From Mesorhizobium loti (lineage in GTDB: Bacteria; Pseudomonadota; Alphaproteobacteria; Rhizobiales; Rhizobiaceae), in contig NZ_LPWA01000035.1 in assembly GCF_001510895.1 (NCBI RefSeq), positions 94,781-158,780 of the forward strand: DNA of 64,000 nucleotides, read 5' to 3'. The first letter of the stretch is position 1, and the number at the start of each line of letters is the position of its first letter. The position numbers and the translations under genes were made by a program. Below, piece by piece: positions 18,209 through 26,237 of this stretch. Under the pieces are notes generated by a model. It searched no databases. It saw only the letters and a program-made list of their open reading frames with translations, and was not told the DNA's origin.

Positions 18209-18918
18209 TCGTTCATATATTCGCTTAGGGCTTCGACCGATCGGTTCTCGCCGATCGACATCGCCAGTATGCGCGAGATGTGCCGACGCGGCAGCCCCGT
18301 CTCGGCCGACCATTGGTTGATCTGGGCCTGGATCTTGTCGAGATCCCGCTTCGAGGTCGGGCTTTCGGCGATGTCGAGGCCGGCGTCGCGCAACGCGGCC
18401 GCCATGTCGGCCGAGACGACAAACGTGTCCCATTCCATCCAGCGCAGGAAATACTGGCCGGTATTGCCGCCCAGCCGGCTGCCATGCTTGGCGAGGTAGG
18501 CGGTCAGCCCGACCTGATCGTCGGCAGGCCACTTGGCGACGAATTTGCCGAAGCTGCCGTGCTCCTTCGACACCCGATCGACGAAGCCGGCATTGTCGCG
18601 CACGGATTTGATCTTCTGCGGATTGCGCACGATGCGCTTGTCGGAGGCGAGCTCGTGCCAGAAATCGTCCGGCTGGAACAGGAGCCGCTTCGGCTCGAAG
18701 CCGAGGAACGCCTCCTCGAAGCCCGGCCATTTCTGCTCGATGACGCGCCAGACGAAGCCGGCGGCAAAGATCCGCTCGGCCATGGTAGAGAGGATGCGGT
18801 CGTCGGGGATTTTCGCCACTGCCTGATTGTCGGGCATCGGTCCAAGCAGCGACGCCAGCGCCTCTTCACCACCCTTACGCTTTGCCGCCCGGGCACGAAT
18901 CTTCTGGAAATCGGCCAT
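18205..18918 (-). CDS. DNA-3-methyladenine glycosylase-like protein, HhH-GPD superfamily
   Basis: This 237-residue protein resembles the alkylpurine DNA glycosylase I (Tag)-like branch. It opens with MADFQKIRARAAKRKGG and has FWHELASDKRIVRNPQKIKSV in the middle. The helix-hairpin region (KHGSRLGGNTGQYFLRWMEWDTF) carries the Gly-rich hairpin and a candidate catalytic Asp downstream (VVSADMAAALRD). Its likely role is excision of alkylated bases. The frame is open to 19044, but the start at 18918 fits the family. The stop codon is in the adjoining repeat. Confidence 0.8.
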   Translation of the reverse strand: MADFQKIRARAAKRKGGEEALASLLGPMPDNQAVAKIPDDRILSTMAERIFAAGFVWRVIEQKWPGFEEAFLGFEPKRLLFQPDDFWHELASDKRIVRNPQKIKSVRDNAGFVDRVSKEHGSFGKFVAKWPADDQVGLTAYLAKHGSRLGGNTGQYFLRWMEWDTFVVSADMAAALRDAGLDIAESPTSKRDLDKIQAQINQWSAETGLPRRHISRILAMSIGENRSVEALSEYMND

Positions 18919-18981
18919 CTCTGCCTCGCCTGTTCCGAGCAATCTATCACTTCCCGTCCGGGCCGCAGCCTCTACCTCTAT

Positions 18982-19036
18982 GAGCAATTCCAGGAAAAGT
19001 GCATTGCGGTTTCCGTCCGGAATTGCGTGGAAACAT
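18982..19036 (+). repeat. RIME-like element, first-hairpin-only copy 1
   Basis: GAGCAATTCCAGGAAAAGTG ... CCGGAATTGCGT forms the first palindrome of the family; the second is missing. It directly precedes another partial copy. Confidence 0.75.
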
Positions 19037-19037
19037 A

Positions 19038-19091
19038 AGAGCAATTCCAGGAAAAGTGCGCAGCGGTTTTCCGCCCGGAATTGCGTTCAAA
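19038..19091 (+). repeat. RIME-like element, first-hairpin-only copy 2 (tandem)
   Basis: AGAGCAATTCCAGGAAAAGT ... CCCGGAATTGCGTT repeats the neighbouring element head-to-tail. Such tandem half-elements are typical of mosaic repeats. It ends about 30 bp before the DUF1003 start, so it lies in the 5' region of that gene. Confidence 0.75.
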
Positions 19092-19120
19092 CTATGCAGT
19101 CTCTGACGATGGAGAGAATG

Positions 19121-19681
19121 ATGAACAAGACGGTCGAGGATCTGGCGAACCGCTGGCTGAGGCGGAAGCCTGACGGTCTTAGCGCCCTGGAGAGCCGGGT
19201 GCTGCAAAGCGCTATCGATCGCACAACCGTCACCCGCGACACCAACAAGGCGGTCGCCTTTCACCAGACCTATGGCGACCGCATTGCCGACACCATAGCC
19301 CGGATCGGCGGTTCATGGTCCTTCATCCTCGGCTTCATCGCCTTTCTTATCCTGTGGACCTTAGGCAACGCCTGGCTGCTGACACGCGACGCCTTCGACC
19401 CTTACCCGTTCATCTTCCTCAACCTCGTGCTCTCCATGATCGCCGCCCTGCAGGCGCCGGTGATCATGATGTCGCAGAACCGCCAGACCGAACGTGACCG
19501 CATCGACGCCGCCCACGATTACGAGGTCAACCTGAAGGCGGAGATCGAGATCATGGCCCTGCATGAGAAGCTCGACGAGCTGCGCCACAGCGAGATCATC
19601 GGCCTGCGTGATGAGATACAGCGCATGGCCGAGCAGATCAGGCGCATCGACGAGAAGCTCTCGGCGCGGCCGGCAAGCTGA
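19121..19681 (+). CDS. DUF1003 membrane protein
   Basis: This 186-residue protein has the DUF1003 arrangement: an N-terminal soluble part, two transmembrane helices (about 66-84 and 98-118, with GSWSFILGFIAFLILWTLGN and FIFLNLVLSMIAALQAPVIMMSQNRQ) and a C-terminal helical region likely to form a coiled coil (LKAEIEIMALHEKLDELRHSE). Function is unknown. GGAGAGA precedes two adjacent ATGs (19118 and 19121). The stop overlaps the next start (TGATG), so it is probably translationally coupled to the DedA gene. Confidence 0.85.
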   Translation: MNKTVEDLANRWLRRKPDGLSALESRVLQSAIDRTTVTRDTNKAVAFHQTYGDRIADTIARIGGSWSFILGFIAFLILWTLGNAWLLTRDAFDPYPFIFLNLVLSMIAALQAPVIMMSQNRQTERDRIDAAHDYEVNLKAEIEIMALHEKLDELRHSEIIGLRDEIQRMAEQIRRIDEKLSARPAS

Positions 19682-20289
19682 TGACCGAAACCATCCACCA
19701 TCTCATCGAGCAGTACGGGCTGGTCGCGGTCTTCCTGGGCTGCGTCGCCGAGGGCGAAAGCGCTGCGATCCTCGGCGGCTTCTTCGCGCATCAGCAGATT
19801 TTCGTGCTTTGGCAGGCTTTCGTGGCAGCCTTTCTCGGCGCCTTCGCAGGCGACACGTTCTTCTTCATCCTCGGCCGCAGCTTTGCCGAGCATCCCTATG
19901 TCGTCAGGCTGCGCAAGCGGCCCGGTTTCCGCCGCGCCTACCGCCTGCTCAACACCCATCCCAACATCTTTGTGCTGACCAACCGCTACGTCTACGGGAT
20001 GCGCCTTGTCGGCGGCATCGCCGCCGGGCTGTCGACTGTTTCGGTGCCGCGCTTTGTCATCCTGAACGCCATCTCATCGGCGGTCTGGGCGGCCCTGTTC
20101 GGCACAGTCGGCTACGTCTTCGGATTGGGCGCGGAGCACATGGTCGGCCAGGCGTTCGCCCGTCACGAGCGCCTGCTGATTGCGCTGGCCGTTGGTCTCG
20201 GGGTGGCGGTCCTTGCCTGGCTGGTCGCTCACCACTTTGCCCGAAGGGAACGCGTCAAGGACGCGAGCGACGATCAGGCAAATCGCTGA
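19681..20289 (+). CDS. DedA family membrane protein
   Basis: This 202-residue polytopic protein has the DedA signature: GCVAEGESAAILGGFFAHQ at about 20-38, GDTFFFILGR around 60, and the arginine-containing re-entrant motif NRYVYGMRLVGGIAAGLS around 100-117. DedA proteins support membrane homeostasis and lipid-carrier recycling (the UptA/PopT group); the specific substrate is open. Start overlaps the DUF1003 stop, so the two probably form one transcription unit. Confidence 0.88.
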   Translation: MTETIHHLIEQYGLVAVFLGCVAEGESAAILGGFFAHQQIFVLWQAFVAAFLGAFAGDTFFFILGRSFAEHPYVVRLRKRPGFRRAYRLLNTHPNIFVLTNRYVYGMRLVGGIAAGLSTVSVPRFVILNAISSAVWAALFGTVGYVFGLGAEHMVGQAFARHERLLIALAVGLGVAVLAWLVAHHFARRERVKDASDDQANR

Positions 20290-20316
20290 CCATAGGGCAG
20301 CGCCTATGCCAGGGGA

Positions 20317-20676
20317 TCAGATCGGCGCCCCTGCGATGCGTTCGATGACAGCGATGACCCAGACACCGCCTGCAATCAGGATCGAAATCAGCACGGCCAG
20401 CGAGCCGCAGTCCTTGGCCAACTGTATGTCGATATGGAATTCGCGGGAGATCGCGTCGCACGCCGCCTCTATGCCGGTGTTGAGCACCTCGACCATGATC
20501 AGCAACAGGACCGCGCCGATCAGCAAGGCATAGCCGCGCCAGGATATCGAGATGAACCAGCCGGCCGGCAGGGCCAGTGCAAGCAGCAACAGTTCCTGCT
20601 GGAATGCCTTTTCGTGGGCGGCCAGCTTGCGGAAGGCCCGTACCGAATTGATGAAAGCGTCTATCAGCCGCTGCAT
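20317..20676 (-). CDS. dgkA: Diacylglycerol kinase, prokaryotic type
   Basis: DgkA is a small trimeric integral-membrane kinase that phosphorylates diacylglycerol to phosphatidate. The 119-residue protein has three hydrophobic segments and the family signature EVLNTGIEAACD at about residues 62-73; the catalytic Glu is in this motif. It converges with dedA and opposes the GFA gene start. Length and motif are normal. Confidence 0.92.
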   Translation of the reverse strand: MQRLIDAFINSVRAFRKLAAHEKAFQQELLLLALALPAGWFISISWRGYALLIGAVLLLIMVEVLNTGIEAACDAISREFHIDIQLAKDCGSLAVLISILIAGGVWVIAVIERIAGAPI

Positions 20677-20753
20677 GCCCAGCCCCTATTCGAGTGACAG
20701 GCAGGGGATACCGCAACGTCCGGATCAAGGGAATAAGGCAGCCGCTCCAAAAA

Positions 20754-21173
20754 TCATTCGCCCGCAACCTTGATCGATGGCGTCGACTTCTCGAATTGCG
20801 GCAATCCGTCGTCGATCGCGTAGTAATCCCCCTTGTCGCCGACGAATATATGGCTCTCGGCCGACAGACCGCTCGGTCTGTCGAACGAACCTGCCATGAT
20901 CGAGATGGTGTCCAGTTCGTTGTGCTTCCAGAACAGCACCGAGCCGCAACTGCGGCAGAAGCCACGTTTCGCAACTTCGGAAGCGCCATACCAGGTGAGC
21001 GCATCGGCTCCTTCGATGTCGATGTCGGCATCTTTTGAGGACGTTGCGGCAACGAAATGGCCGGTTTGCTTGCGGCATTGCGAGCAATGGCAATAGACCA
21101 CGCCGCGCAACGGGCCCCTCGTCCTAAAGCGCACCGCTCCGCACAGGCATGATCCACTGTGATTTTCGTCCAT
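20754..21173 (-). CDS. GFA/CENP-V domain protein, zinc-binding
   Basis: This 139-residue protein has the GFA zinc-binding cysteines: CLCGAVRF (residues 9-16), CHCSQCRK (around 28-35) and FCRSCGSVLFW (around 72-82). The family includes glutathione-dependent formaldehyde-activating enzymes, but most members are of unproven activity. Same strand as dgkA with a 77-bp gap. Confidence 0.88.
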   Translation of the reverse strand: MDENHSGSCLCGAVRFRTRGPLRGVVYCHCSQCRKQTGHFVAATSSKDADIDIEGADALTWYGASEVAKRGFCRSCGSVLFWKHNELDTISIMAGSFDRPSGLSAESHIFVGDKGDYYAIDDGLPQFEKSTPSIKVAGE

Positions 21174-21483
21174 TCAGGGCCTCCTTCGACGTCATTCGCC
21201 TCGATCGTTACCGGACAGAATTCCAGCTTTCCGGTCGCCGGGCGCAAGCAAATGCGACACCGAAAAGGCCCGTTTCAAAAGCCATGTCCGCGCCGGATTG
21301 CAGCCTGTGGTAGCAGAGACGATGAGGAAAAGCAGGCCATTAAGGAAACTTTAGCGCAACTGCATTTATGATTCCTGCAAGCGAAGGTCGTGTTGGGGAC
21401 GCGCCCTTGCATTCACAATTCTGATTCAAATCCCCGCATAGGCGCCCCCGGCGGTGGCAGGTCTCCGGTCGCACTGAAGGGTA
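21174..21483. other. Gene-free stretch between divergent GFA and GGDEF genes
   Basis: About 310 bp, likely to hold the two divergent promoters. No recognisable RNA, repeat or operator was found. There is an AT-richer part around 21330-21430. Confidence 0.4.
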
Positions 21484-22566
21484 GTGAAACAGGCTATGCA
21501 ACCGGCAACCGCCCCGATCGACAGAAATGGCGACATCGCCAGCACCGTTGTGGCGACCATGCGCCAGCTTGGCGTGCTCGGCCTGCCGCGCAACTACGAA
21601 ATCTTCTACGAGGCGCTGAGCGGCAGCAATCACGAGCTCAGCCTTGCCGTCGTCTCGTTGAGCAACCGGCCGACGCAGGAGGAACTCGACAGCATCGGGC
21701 GCGCCTTCTTCCCGCAGCACCATGGGCCTGCCATCGTCGAGCACGCCCGCGAGATGGTCGCCAGGGAGCTCGAGGACATCGCCTTGCTGTTGCGCAGCGA
21801 GCGCACGCATATCGAGAAATACGGCCGCATCCTCGACGAGACGTCGAGCGGCCTGAGCAATCGCAGCCTGCTTTCCCAGGACCTGCTGCAGAAGATCGCC
21901 GGCGCCATGTCGGCCGCTACCAGTTCGACGCTGGATCACAACCGCCAGGTCGCCAGCACGCTCAGCGAAAAGACCGCAGAGCTCGAGAGCGTCAAGTCGA
22001 AGCTCGAGGAATACAAGCGGCTCGCCGACACCGACCCGCTGACGCAGATCTGGAATCGCCGCGCCTTCGACAAGGAAATCACCCGCATCTACAACAGCAA
22101 TCGCGGCATCCTGTTCAACGCGTTGATCCTTGCTGATATCGATCGCTTCAAGGACATCAACGACCGTTACGGCCATCCGGTCGGCGACAGGATCATCCAG
22201 ATCGTTGCCGAGATCTTCCAGTCCAGCGTTCGCGCCGACCTGTTCGTGGCCCGTACCGGCGGCGAGGAGTTCGCGTTTATTGTCGAAGGCGCCAGCGAGG
22301 ACACCACCTACGAGATCGCCGAGCGCATCCGAGTGCTGATTGAACAGACACCGTTCACCAGCAGTCAGACCGGCATGAACTACGGCACGGTAACGGTGTC
22401 CATGGGCATCTGCATGGCCTCCGAGGCCGACAGTCCCGAAGACCTCTACACCAAGGCCGACCGCGCGCTCTACCGCTCCAAGGTCAGCGGCCGCAACCGT
22501 GTGACCAGGTATTCCACCATGGCCGGCCGCGCCGGCAAGGGTTGGCTGCTTTACAAGAAAGACTGA
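21484..22566 (+). CDS. Diguanylate cyclase (GGDEF), no I-site
   Basis: This 360-residue cytosolic protein has an N-terminal region without a known sensor domain (residues 1-175, partly helical, including LSEKTAELESVKSKLEEYKRL). A GGDEF domain follows, with active-site GGEEF at about 259-263. The position of the RxxD inhibitory site holds RADL, so product inhibition through a canonical I-site is unlikely. GTG at 21484 is the start used; an ATG at 21496 is possible. It would make c-di-GMP. No EAL partner is nearby. Confidence 0.9.
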   Translation: MKQAMQPATAPIDRNGDIASTVVATMRQLGVLGLPRNYEIFYEALSGSNHELSLAVVSLSNRPTQEELDSIGRAFFPQHHGPAIVEHAREMVARELEDIALLLRSERTHIEKYGRILDETSSGLSNRSLLSQDLLQKIAGAMSAATSSTLDHNRQVASTLSEKTAELESVKSKLEEYKRLADTDPLTQIWNRRAFDKEITRIYNSNRGILFNALILADIDRFKDINDRYGHPVGDRIIQIVAEIFQSSVRADLFVARTGGEEFAFIVEGASEDTTYEIAERIRVLIEQTPFTSSQTGMNYGTVTVSMGICMASEADSPEDLYTKADRALYRSKVSGRNRVTRYSTMAGRAGKGWLLYKKD

Positions 22567-22598
22567 TCTCTCGGCGAACGCATCCTTTACAGCTACCC

Positions 22599-22627
22599 TT
22601 TCCAAATGAATTTTTGTGGATTATATT
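22599..22627 (+). promoter_or_regulatory. Candidate promoter of the Xre-RES operon
   Basis: TTTCCA (22599-22604), a 17-bp spacer and TATATT (22622-22627) fit a sigma-70-type promoter 28 bp before the antitoxin start. An imperfect palindrome TGTGGA...TCTACA overlaps the -10 region and could be an antitoxin binding site. Prediction by eye only. Confidence 0.4.
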
Positions 22628-22654
22628 TTCTACAGAAATGAAAGGGTGCGCTAA

Positions 22655-23032
22655 ATGCAACGTCCAGTCGCTGCCGCGACGGCGGCGGAGAATGCCGTCA
22701 TCACCAAGGCCACGCTGCGCGCGGCCGACCTGCTCGACATCACCGCCAGAACGCTGGCGCTGGTCATCGGCGTCTCGGAAGCGACGGTCTCGCGCATGCG
22801 CAAGCAGGAATTCCTGCTCGAGCGCGGCACCAAGCCGTTCGAGCTTGCGGTGCTGTTCGTCCGCCTGTTCCGCTCGCTCGACGCCATCGTCGGCGGCGAC
22901 GAGACCGTCGCCCGGGCATGGCTGAAGAACCCGAACACAGCGCTCGACGGCACGCCGCTCGAAAAAATCCTGACCATTGCCGGACTTGTCGATGTCATTG
23001 CCTACTTGGACTCCAGACGCGCTCTCGTCTGA
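22655..23032 (+). CDS. Xre/MbcA/ParS-family antitoxin (DUF2384)
   Basis: This 125-residue protein has an N-terminal helix-turn-helix-like region (LLDITARTLALVIGVSEATV then SRMRK) and the DUF2384 C-terminal domain (FELAVLFVRLFRSLDAIVGGDETVARAWLKNPNTAL). Such proteins neutralise RES-domain toxins and repress their own operon. The gene overlaps the toxin start by about 41 bp, the usual coupling for this pair. Confidence 0.9.
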   Translation: MQRPVAAATAAENAVITKATLRAADLLDITARTLALVIGVSEATVSRMRKQEFLLERGTKPFELAVLFVRLFRSLDAIVGGDETVARAWLKNPNTALDGTPLEKILTIAGLVDVIAYLDSRRALV

Positions 23033-23758
23033 GGCCGTCAGGCTCGAAGGCAAGTATTGGCGCATGGTCGAGGCGCAGCACCGCGTCTCGACCCTGAAGC
23101 TCGTCGACACGCTCGACGAGCAGGGTCTGCTGGAGGACCTCATCGAGGAGACCAAGCCGCAGATCCCGCTCGAATGCCGCCATCTTCATTATCTGCTCGC
23201 GACGCCCTTCCGCTACGGTTCGATCTATCCGTACGGCTCGCGCTTCCGCCGCGCGGGCAAGACCAAAGGCGTCTACTACGCCGCCGAGACAGTGCTGACG
23301 GCGGTGGCCGAAATGGCCTTCTATCGCCTGCTGTTCTTCGCTGAATCGCCGCAGACACAATGGCCGAATGACGCGGCCGAATACACCGCCTTTGCCGCGG
23401 CGCTTCAATGCGAAAAGGCTGTCGATCTCACCCGGCCGCCGCTCGACCGCGACGAGAGGGCGTGGACGCATCCGACCGACTATGCCGCCTGCCAGGCCAT
23501 CGCCGACGCGCGCGCGAGGCTGAGATGCAGGCGATCCGCTACCGCTCGGCGCGCGACCCGAAGGGCGCCAACATCGCGCTTCTAACGTGCGGGGGTTTTT
23601 CCAAGGCCAAGCCGCTCGATCCTCACACCTGGCGCATCCGCATCGGCTCGCTTGGAGTCCAGGCGATCTGCGAATTCCCGGACAAACGGCTCGAGTTCCC
23701 GCGCACCGCTTTTGCCGATCCAAGGCTGGCGAACATGCGCTGGGAGCGAGGGCGCTAA
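22992..23758 (+). CDS. RES-domain toxin (NAD-degrading family), one-base deletion
   Basis: RES toxins hydrolyse NAD+ and stop growth. The protein is about 255 residues after correction. RES residues are visible: RFRRAGKTKGVYYAAETVLTAVAEMAFYRLLFF (with the R, Y and E that form the NAD site) and later QAIRYRSARDPKGAN. The frame breaks near 23510, where GACGCGCGCGCGAG should read GACGCGGCGCGCGAG (ADAAREAE). Start at 22992 overlaps the antitoxin. The break could mean an inactivated toxin, but the pattern in this window favours sequence error. Confidence 0.85.
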
Positions 23759-24458
23759 GCTAGAATGTTCACCGCGCGCGCCGCCACCAGCGCGATCGTC
23801 AGCAGCGAGATCATCGCCTCGGCCATCATCAACAGTTTGGCGCGCTGGCTGAGCGGCAAGGTATCGGTCGGCGAGAACGCCGTCGCATTGGTGAAGGCCA
23901 AAAAGACATAGTCGACGAAACCCGGCAGCCAGCCCTGTATCTCGCGATCGGGCAGCGTCATTTGCGGGAACAGGAAGTCGGCATGCGCGCGCTTGACCAA
24001 GCCGCAGGTCGGCGGGCCGCCGCGATCGGTGCTCCAGAACCACAGCGCGAAGACGATGACGTTGGTGACCCAGATGTTCAGCGCGTCGATAAGCAGCGTC
24101 GTGCGGCGCCGGCACGACCTTCGAGCAGCGCCCGGACCAGCAAGACCAGCGAGCCGCAATTCATGAGGCTGATGACGCCGGTCATCACCAGTGCAGTGCG
24201 GCGGATAAAGACGCGAAACCGGCCGATCGCATACCAATGCTCGTGATCGACCGCCTTCTGCGTCGCCATCTGCGTCCAGGCCGTCGCAATCGACAAAGGC
24301 ACGAGAAGCCCCGCCTCGATTGACGGTGCGAGCCAACGCGGACCGAACGAGAGATTGTTGATGACGAGAAGCTGCAGGCAGATGACGACAAGCACCGCCG
24401 CGCGCGCCGACCAGAAATCGATCGCGCGGTGGTGGATGATGGCGTGCTCGTGACGCAT
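23755..24458 (-). CDS. Four-helix membrane protein (DUF1345-like), one-base deletion
   Basis: The corrected protein is 234 residues with about five hydrophobic segments and a C-terminal part that reads FVDYVFLAFTNATAFSPTDT, followed by a helix AKLLMMAEAMISLLTIALVAARAVNIL. This resembles rhizobial membrane proteins annotated as DUF1345 or ion-channel-like, but I am not certain of the family. The frame breaks near 24103 (CGTCGTGCGGC for CGTCGTGGCGGC). The stop codon overlaps the RES gene stop on the opposite strand. No function can be assigned. Confidence 0.65.
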
Positions 24459-24602
24459 GGTGGAACCTGTATCGTGCGCGCGGCTTCTCGGCCGCGGCGG
24501 CGACACCTCCACCTCAATCTTGGTCTTGCGATGGTCGCGTAACTATAAATTTTCGTAAGGTTTGGCGGGACGATGCCCCGCATGACCGGTCCCAAACGAA
24601 AA

Positions 24603-24627
24603 GAGCGCCGGAGGAAATCCGGCGCTC
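24603..24627 (-). terminator. Rho-independent terminator of the DAHP synthase gene
   Basis: A perfect 10-bp stem, GAGCGCCGGA/TCCGGCGCTC, with a 5-base loop. In the direction of the minus strand it is followed by TTTTCGTTT. It lies 22 bp after the DAHP synthase stop. Confidence 0.85.
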
Positions 24628-24649
24628 AGATCGATCGCCAGCAGGTGGC

Positions 24650-26023
24650 TCAGGCGCTGGCAGCCTGCTTGTGCTGGACCGTATGGCTTTTCTTGAGCAG
24701 GTCCGAGACCAGGAAGGCCAACTCGATCGCTTGGTCGGCATTGAGGCGCGGATCGCAATGGGTGTGGTAGCGGTCCTGCAGGTCTTCTGCGGTGATGGCG
24801 CGGGCACCGCCCGTGCATTCGGTGACGTTCTTACCGGTCATCTCGACATGGATGCCGCCCGGATGCGTGCCCTCGGCGCGATGCACCTCGAAGAAAGTCT
24901 GCACTTCCTTGAGGATGCGGTCGAAGGGCCGCGTCTTGTAGCCGGCTGCCTCGATCGTGTTGCCGTGCATCGGGTCGGACGACCACACCACGTTGCGGCC
25001 TTCCTTCTTCACCGCCCGCACCAGCTTCGGCAGATGTTCCGCGACCTTGTCGGAACCGAAGCGCGCGATCAGCGTCAACCGGCCCGGCTCGTTCTCGGGA
25101 TTGAGCAGATCGATGAGTTCCAGCAAGCCGCCCGGCGTCAGCGACGGACCGCATTTCAGGCCGAGCGGGTTCTCGATGCCGCGGCAATATTCGACATGCG
25201 CATGGTCGGGTTGGCGGGTGCGGTCGCCGATCCAGATCATGTGGCCAGAGGTCGCGTACCAGTCGCCGGAGGTCGAGTCGACGCGGGTCAGCGCTTCCTC
25301 GTAGCCGAGCAGCAGCGCCTCGTGGCTGGTGTAGAAATCGGTCTCGCGCAGCGCGAAATTGGTTTCCGACGTGATGCCGACCGCGCGCATGAACTCCATG
25401 GTCTCGGTGATGCGGTTGGCAAGCGATTCGTATTTCTCGCCCTGCGGGCTGTCGGCGACGAAGCCCAGCATCCAGCGATGCACGTTTTCCAGGCTGGCGT
25501 AGCCGCCCTGCGCGAAAGCGCGCAGAAGATTGAGCGTTGCAGCAGACTGGCGATAGGCCATTTCCTGCCGCGCGGGATCCGGGATGCGCGAGGAAGCGTC
25601 GAATTCGATGCCGTTGATGATGTCGCCACGATAGCTCGGCAGCGTCACGCCGGCCTTGGTCTCGTTGTCCGACGAGCGCGGCTTGGCGAACTGGCCGGCG
25701 ACGCGGCCCACCTTCACCACCGGCTGCGCGCCGGCGAAGGTGAGCACCACCGACATCTGCAGGAAGACGCGGAAGAAGTCGCGGATGTTGTCGGCGCCGT
25801 GCTCGGCGAAGCTCTCGGCGCAATCGCCGCCCTGGAGCAGGAAGGCTTCGCCGGCGGCGACCGCCGCCAGTTGCTTCTTCAGCTTGCGCGCCTCACCGGC
25901 AAAGACCAGCGGCGGGTAGGTGGCGAGCCGCGCCTCCGTGGCCTGCAGCGCCGCAAGGTCCGGATAGGCAGGGACCTGCTTGATCGGCTTTGCTCTCCAC
26001 GAATTCGGCGACCATTTCGTCAT
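24650..26023 (-). CDS. 3-deoxy-7-phosphoheptulonate synthase, class II
   Basis: This enzyme condenses phosphoenolpyruvate and erythrose 4-phosphate, the first step of the shikimate pathway. The 457-residue protein is of the class II (plant-like) type. It opens with [18 protein letters not shown], has [12 protein letters not shown] around residue 75, and ends with the metal-site region [20 protein letters not shown] and [15 protein letters not shown]. The start at 26023 is preferred over upstream non-ATG starts. A single terminator follows. Upstream lies a RIME-like element. Confidence 0.92.
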   Translation of the reverse strand: MTKWSPNSWRAKPIKQVPAYPDLAALQATEARLATYPPLVFAGEARKLKKQLAAVAAGEAFLLQGGDCAESFAEHGADNIRDFFRVFLQMSVVLTFAGAQPVVKVGRVAGQFAKPRSSDNETKAGVTLPSYRGDIINGIEFDASSRIPDPARQEMAYRQSAATLNLLRAFAQGGYASLENVHRWMLGFVADSPQGEKYESLANRITETMEFMRAVGITSETNFALRETDFYTSHEALLLGYEEALTRVDSTSGDWYATSGHMIWIGDRTRQPDHAHVEYCRGIENPLGLKCGPSLTPGGLLELIDLLNPENEPGRLTLIARFGSDKVAEHLPKLVRAVKKEGRNVVWSSDPMHGNTIEAAGYKTRPFDRILKEVQTFFEVHRAEGTHPGGIHVEMTGKNVTECTGGARAITAEDLQDRYHTHCDPRLNADQAIELAFLVSDLLKKSHTVQHKQAASA

Positions 26024-26045
26024 CGCTGCACCCAAACGCCCTTCC

Positions 26046-26105
26046 AGAGCAAATTCCAGGAATGTGAACGGTTTCCGTCCGGAATTGCTTCAAAAACAGA
26101 TGAGC
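26046..26105 (+). repeat. RIME-like element, shortened copy
   Basis: AGAGCAAATTCCAGGAATGT ... CCGGAATTGCTT, a variant with one extra A in the left arm and a shorter loop. It lies in the 5' flank of the DAHP synthase gene. Confidence 0.65.
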
Positions 26106-26237
26106 AGGCACCCTCGCCTGCGTCTTCACCCCCATGTGGGGTGGCGGCTCCTTACACGAAGCCGATTTCCTATTCTAGCCGGGAATTTCAGCAGTGGCGA
26201 ATGGCTTCAGCTGCCCAGGATGCCAATGGTGAAGCCG

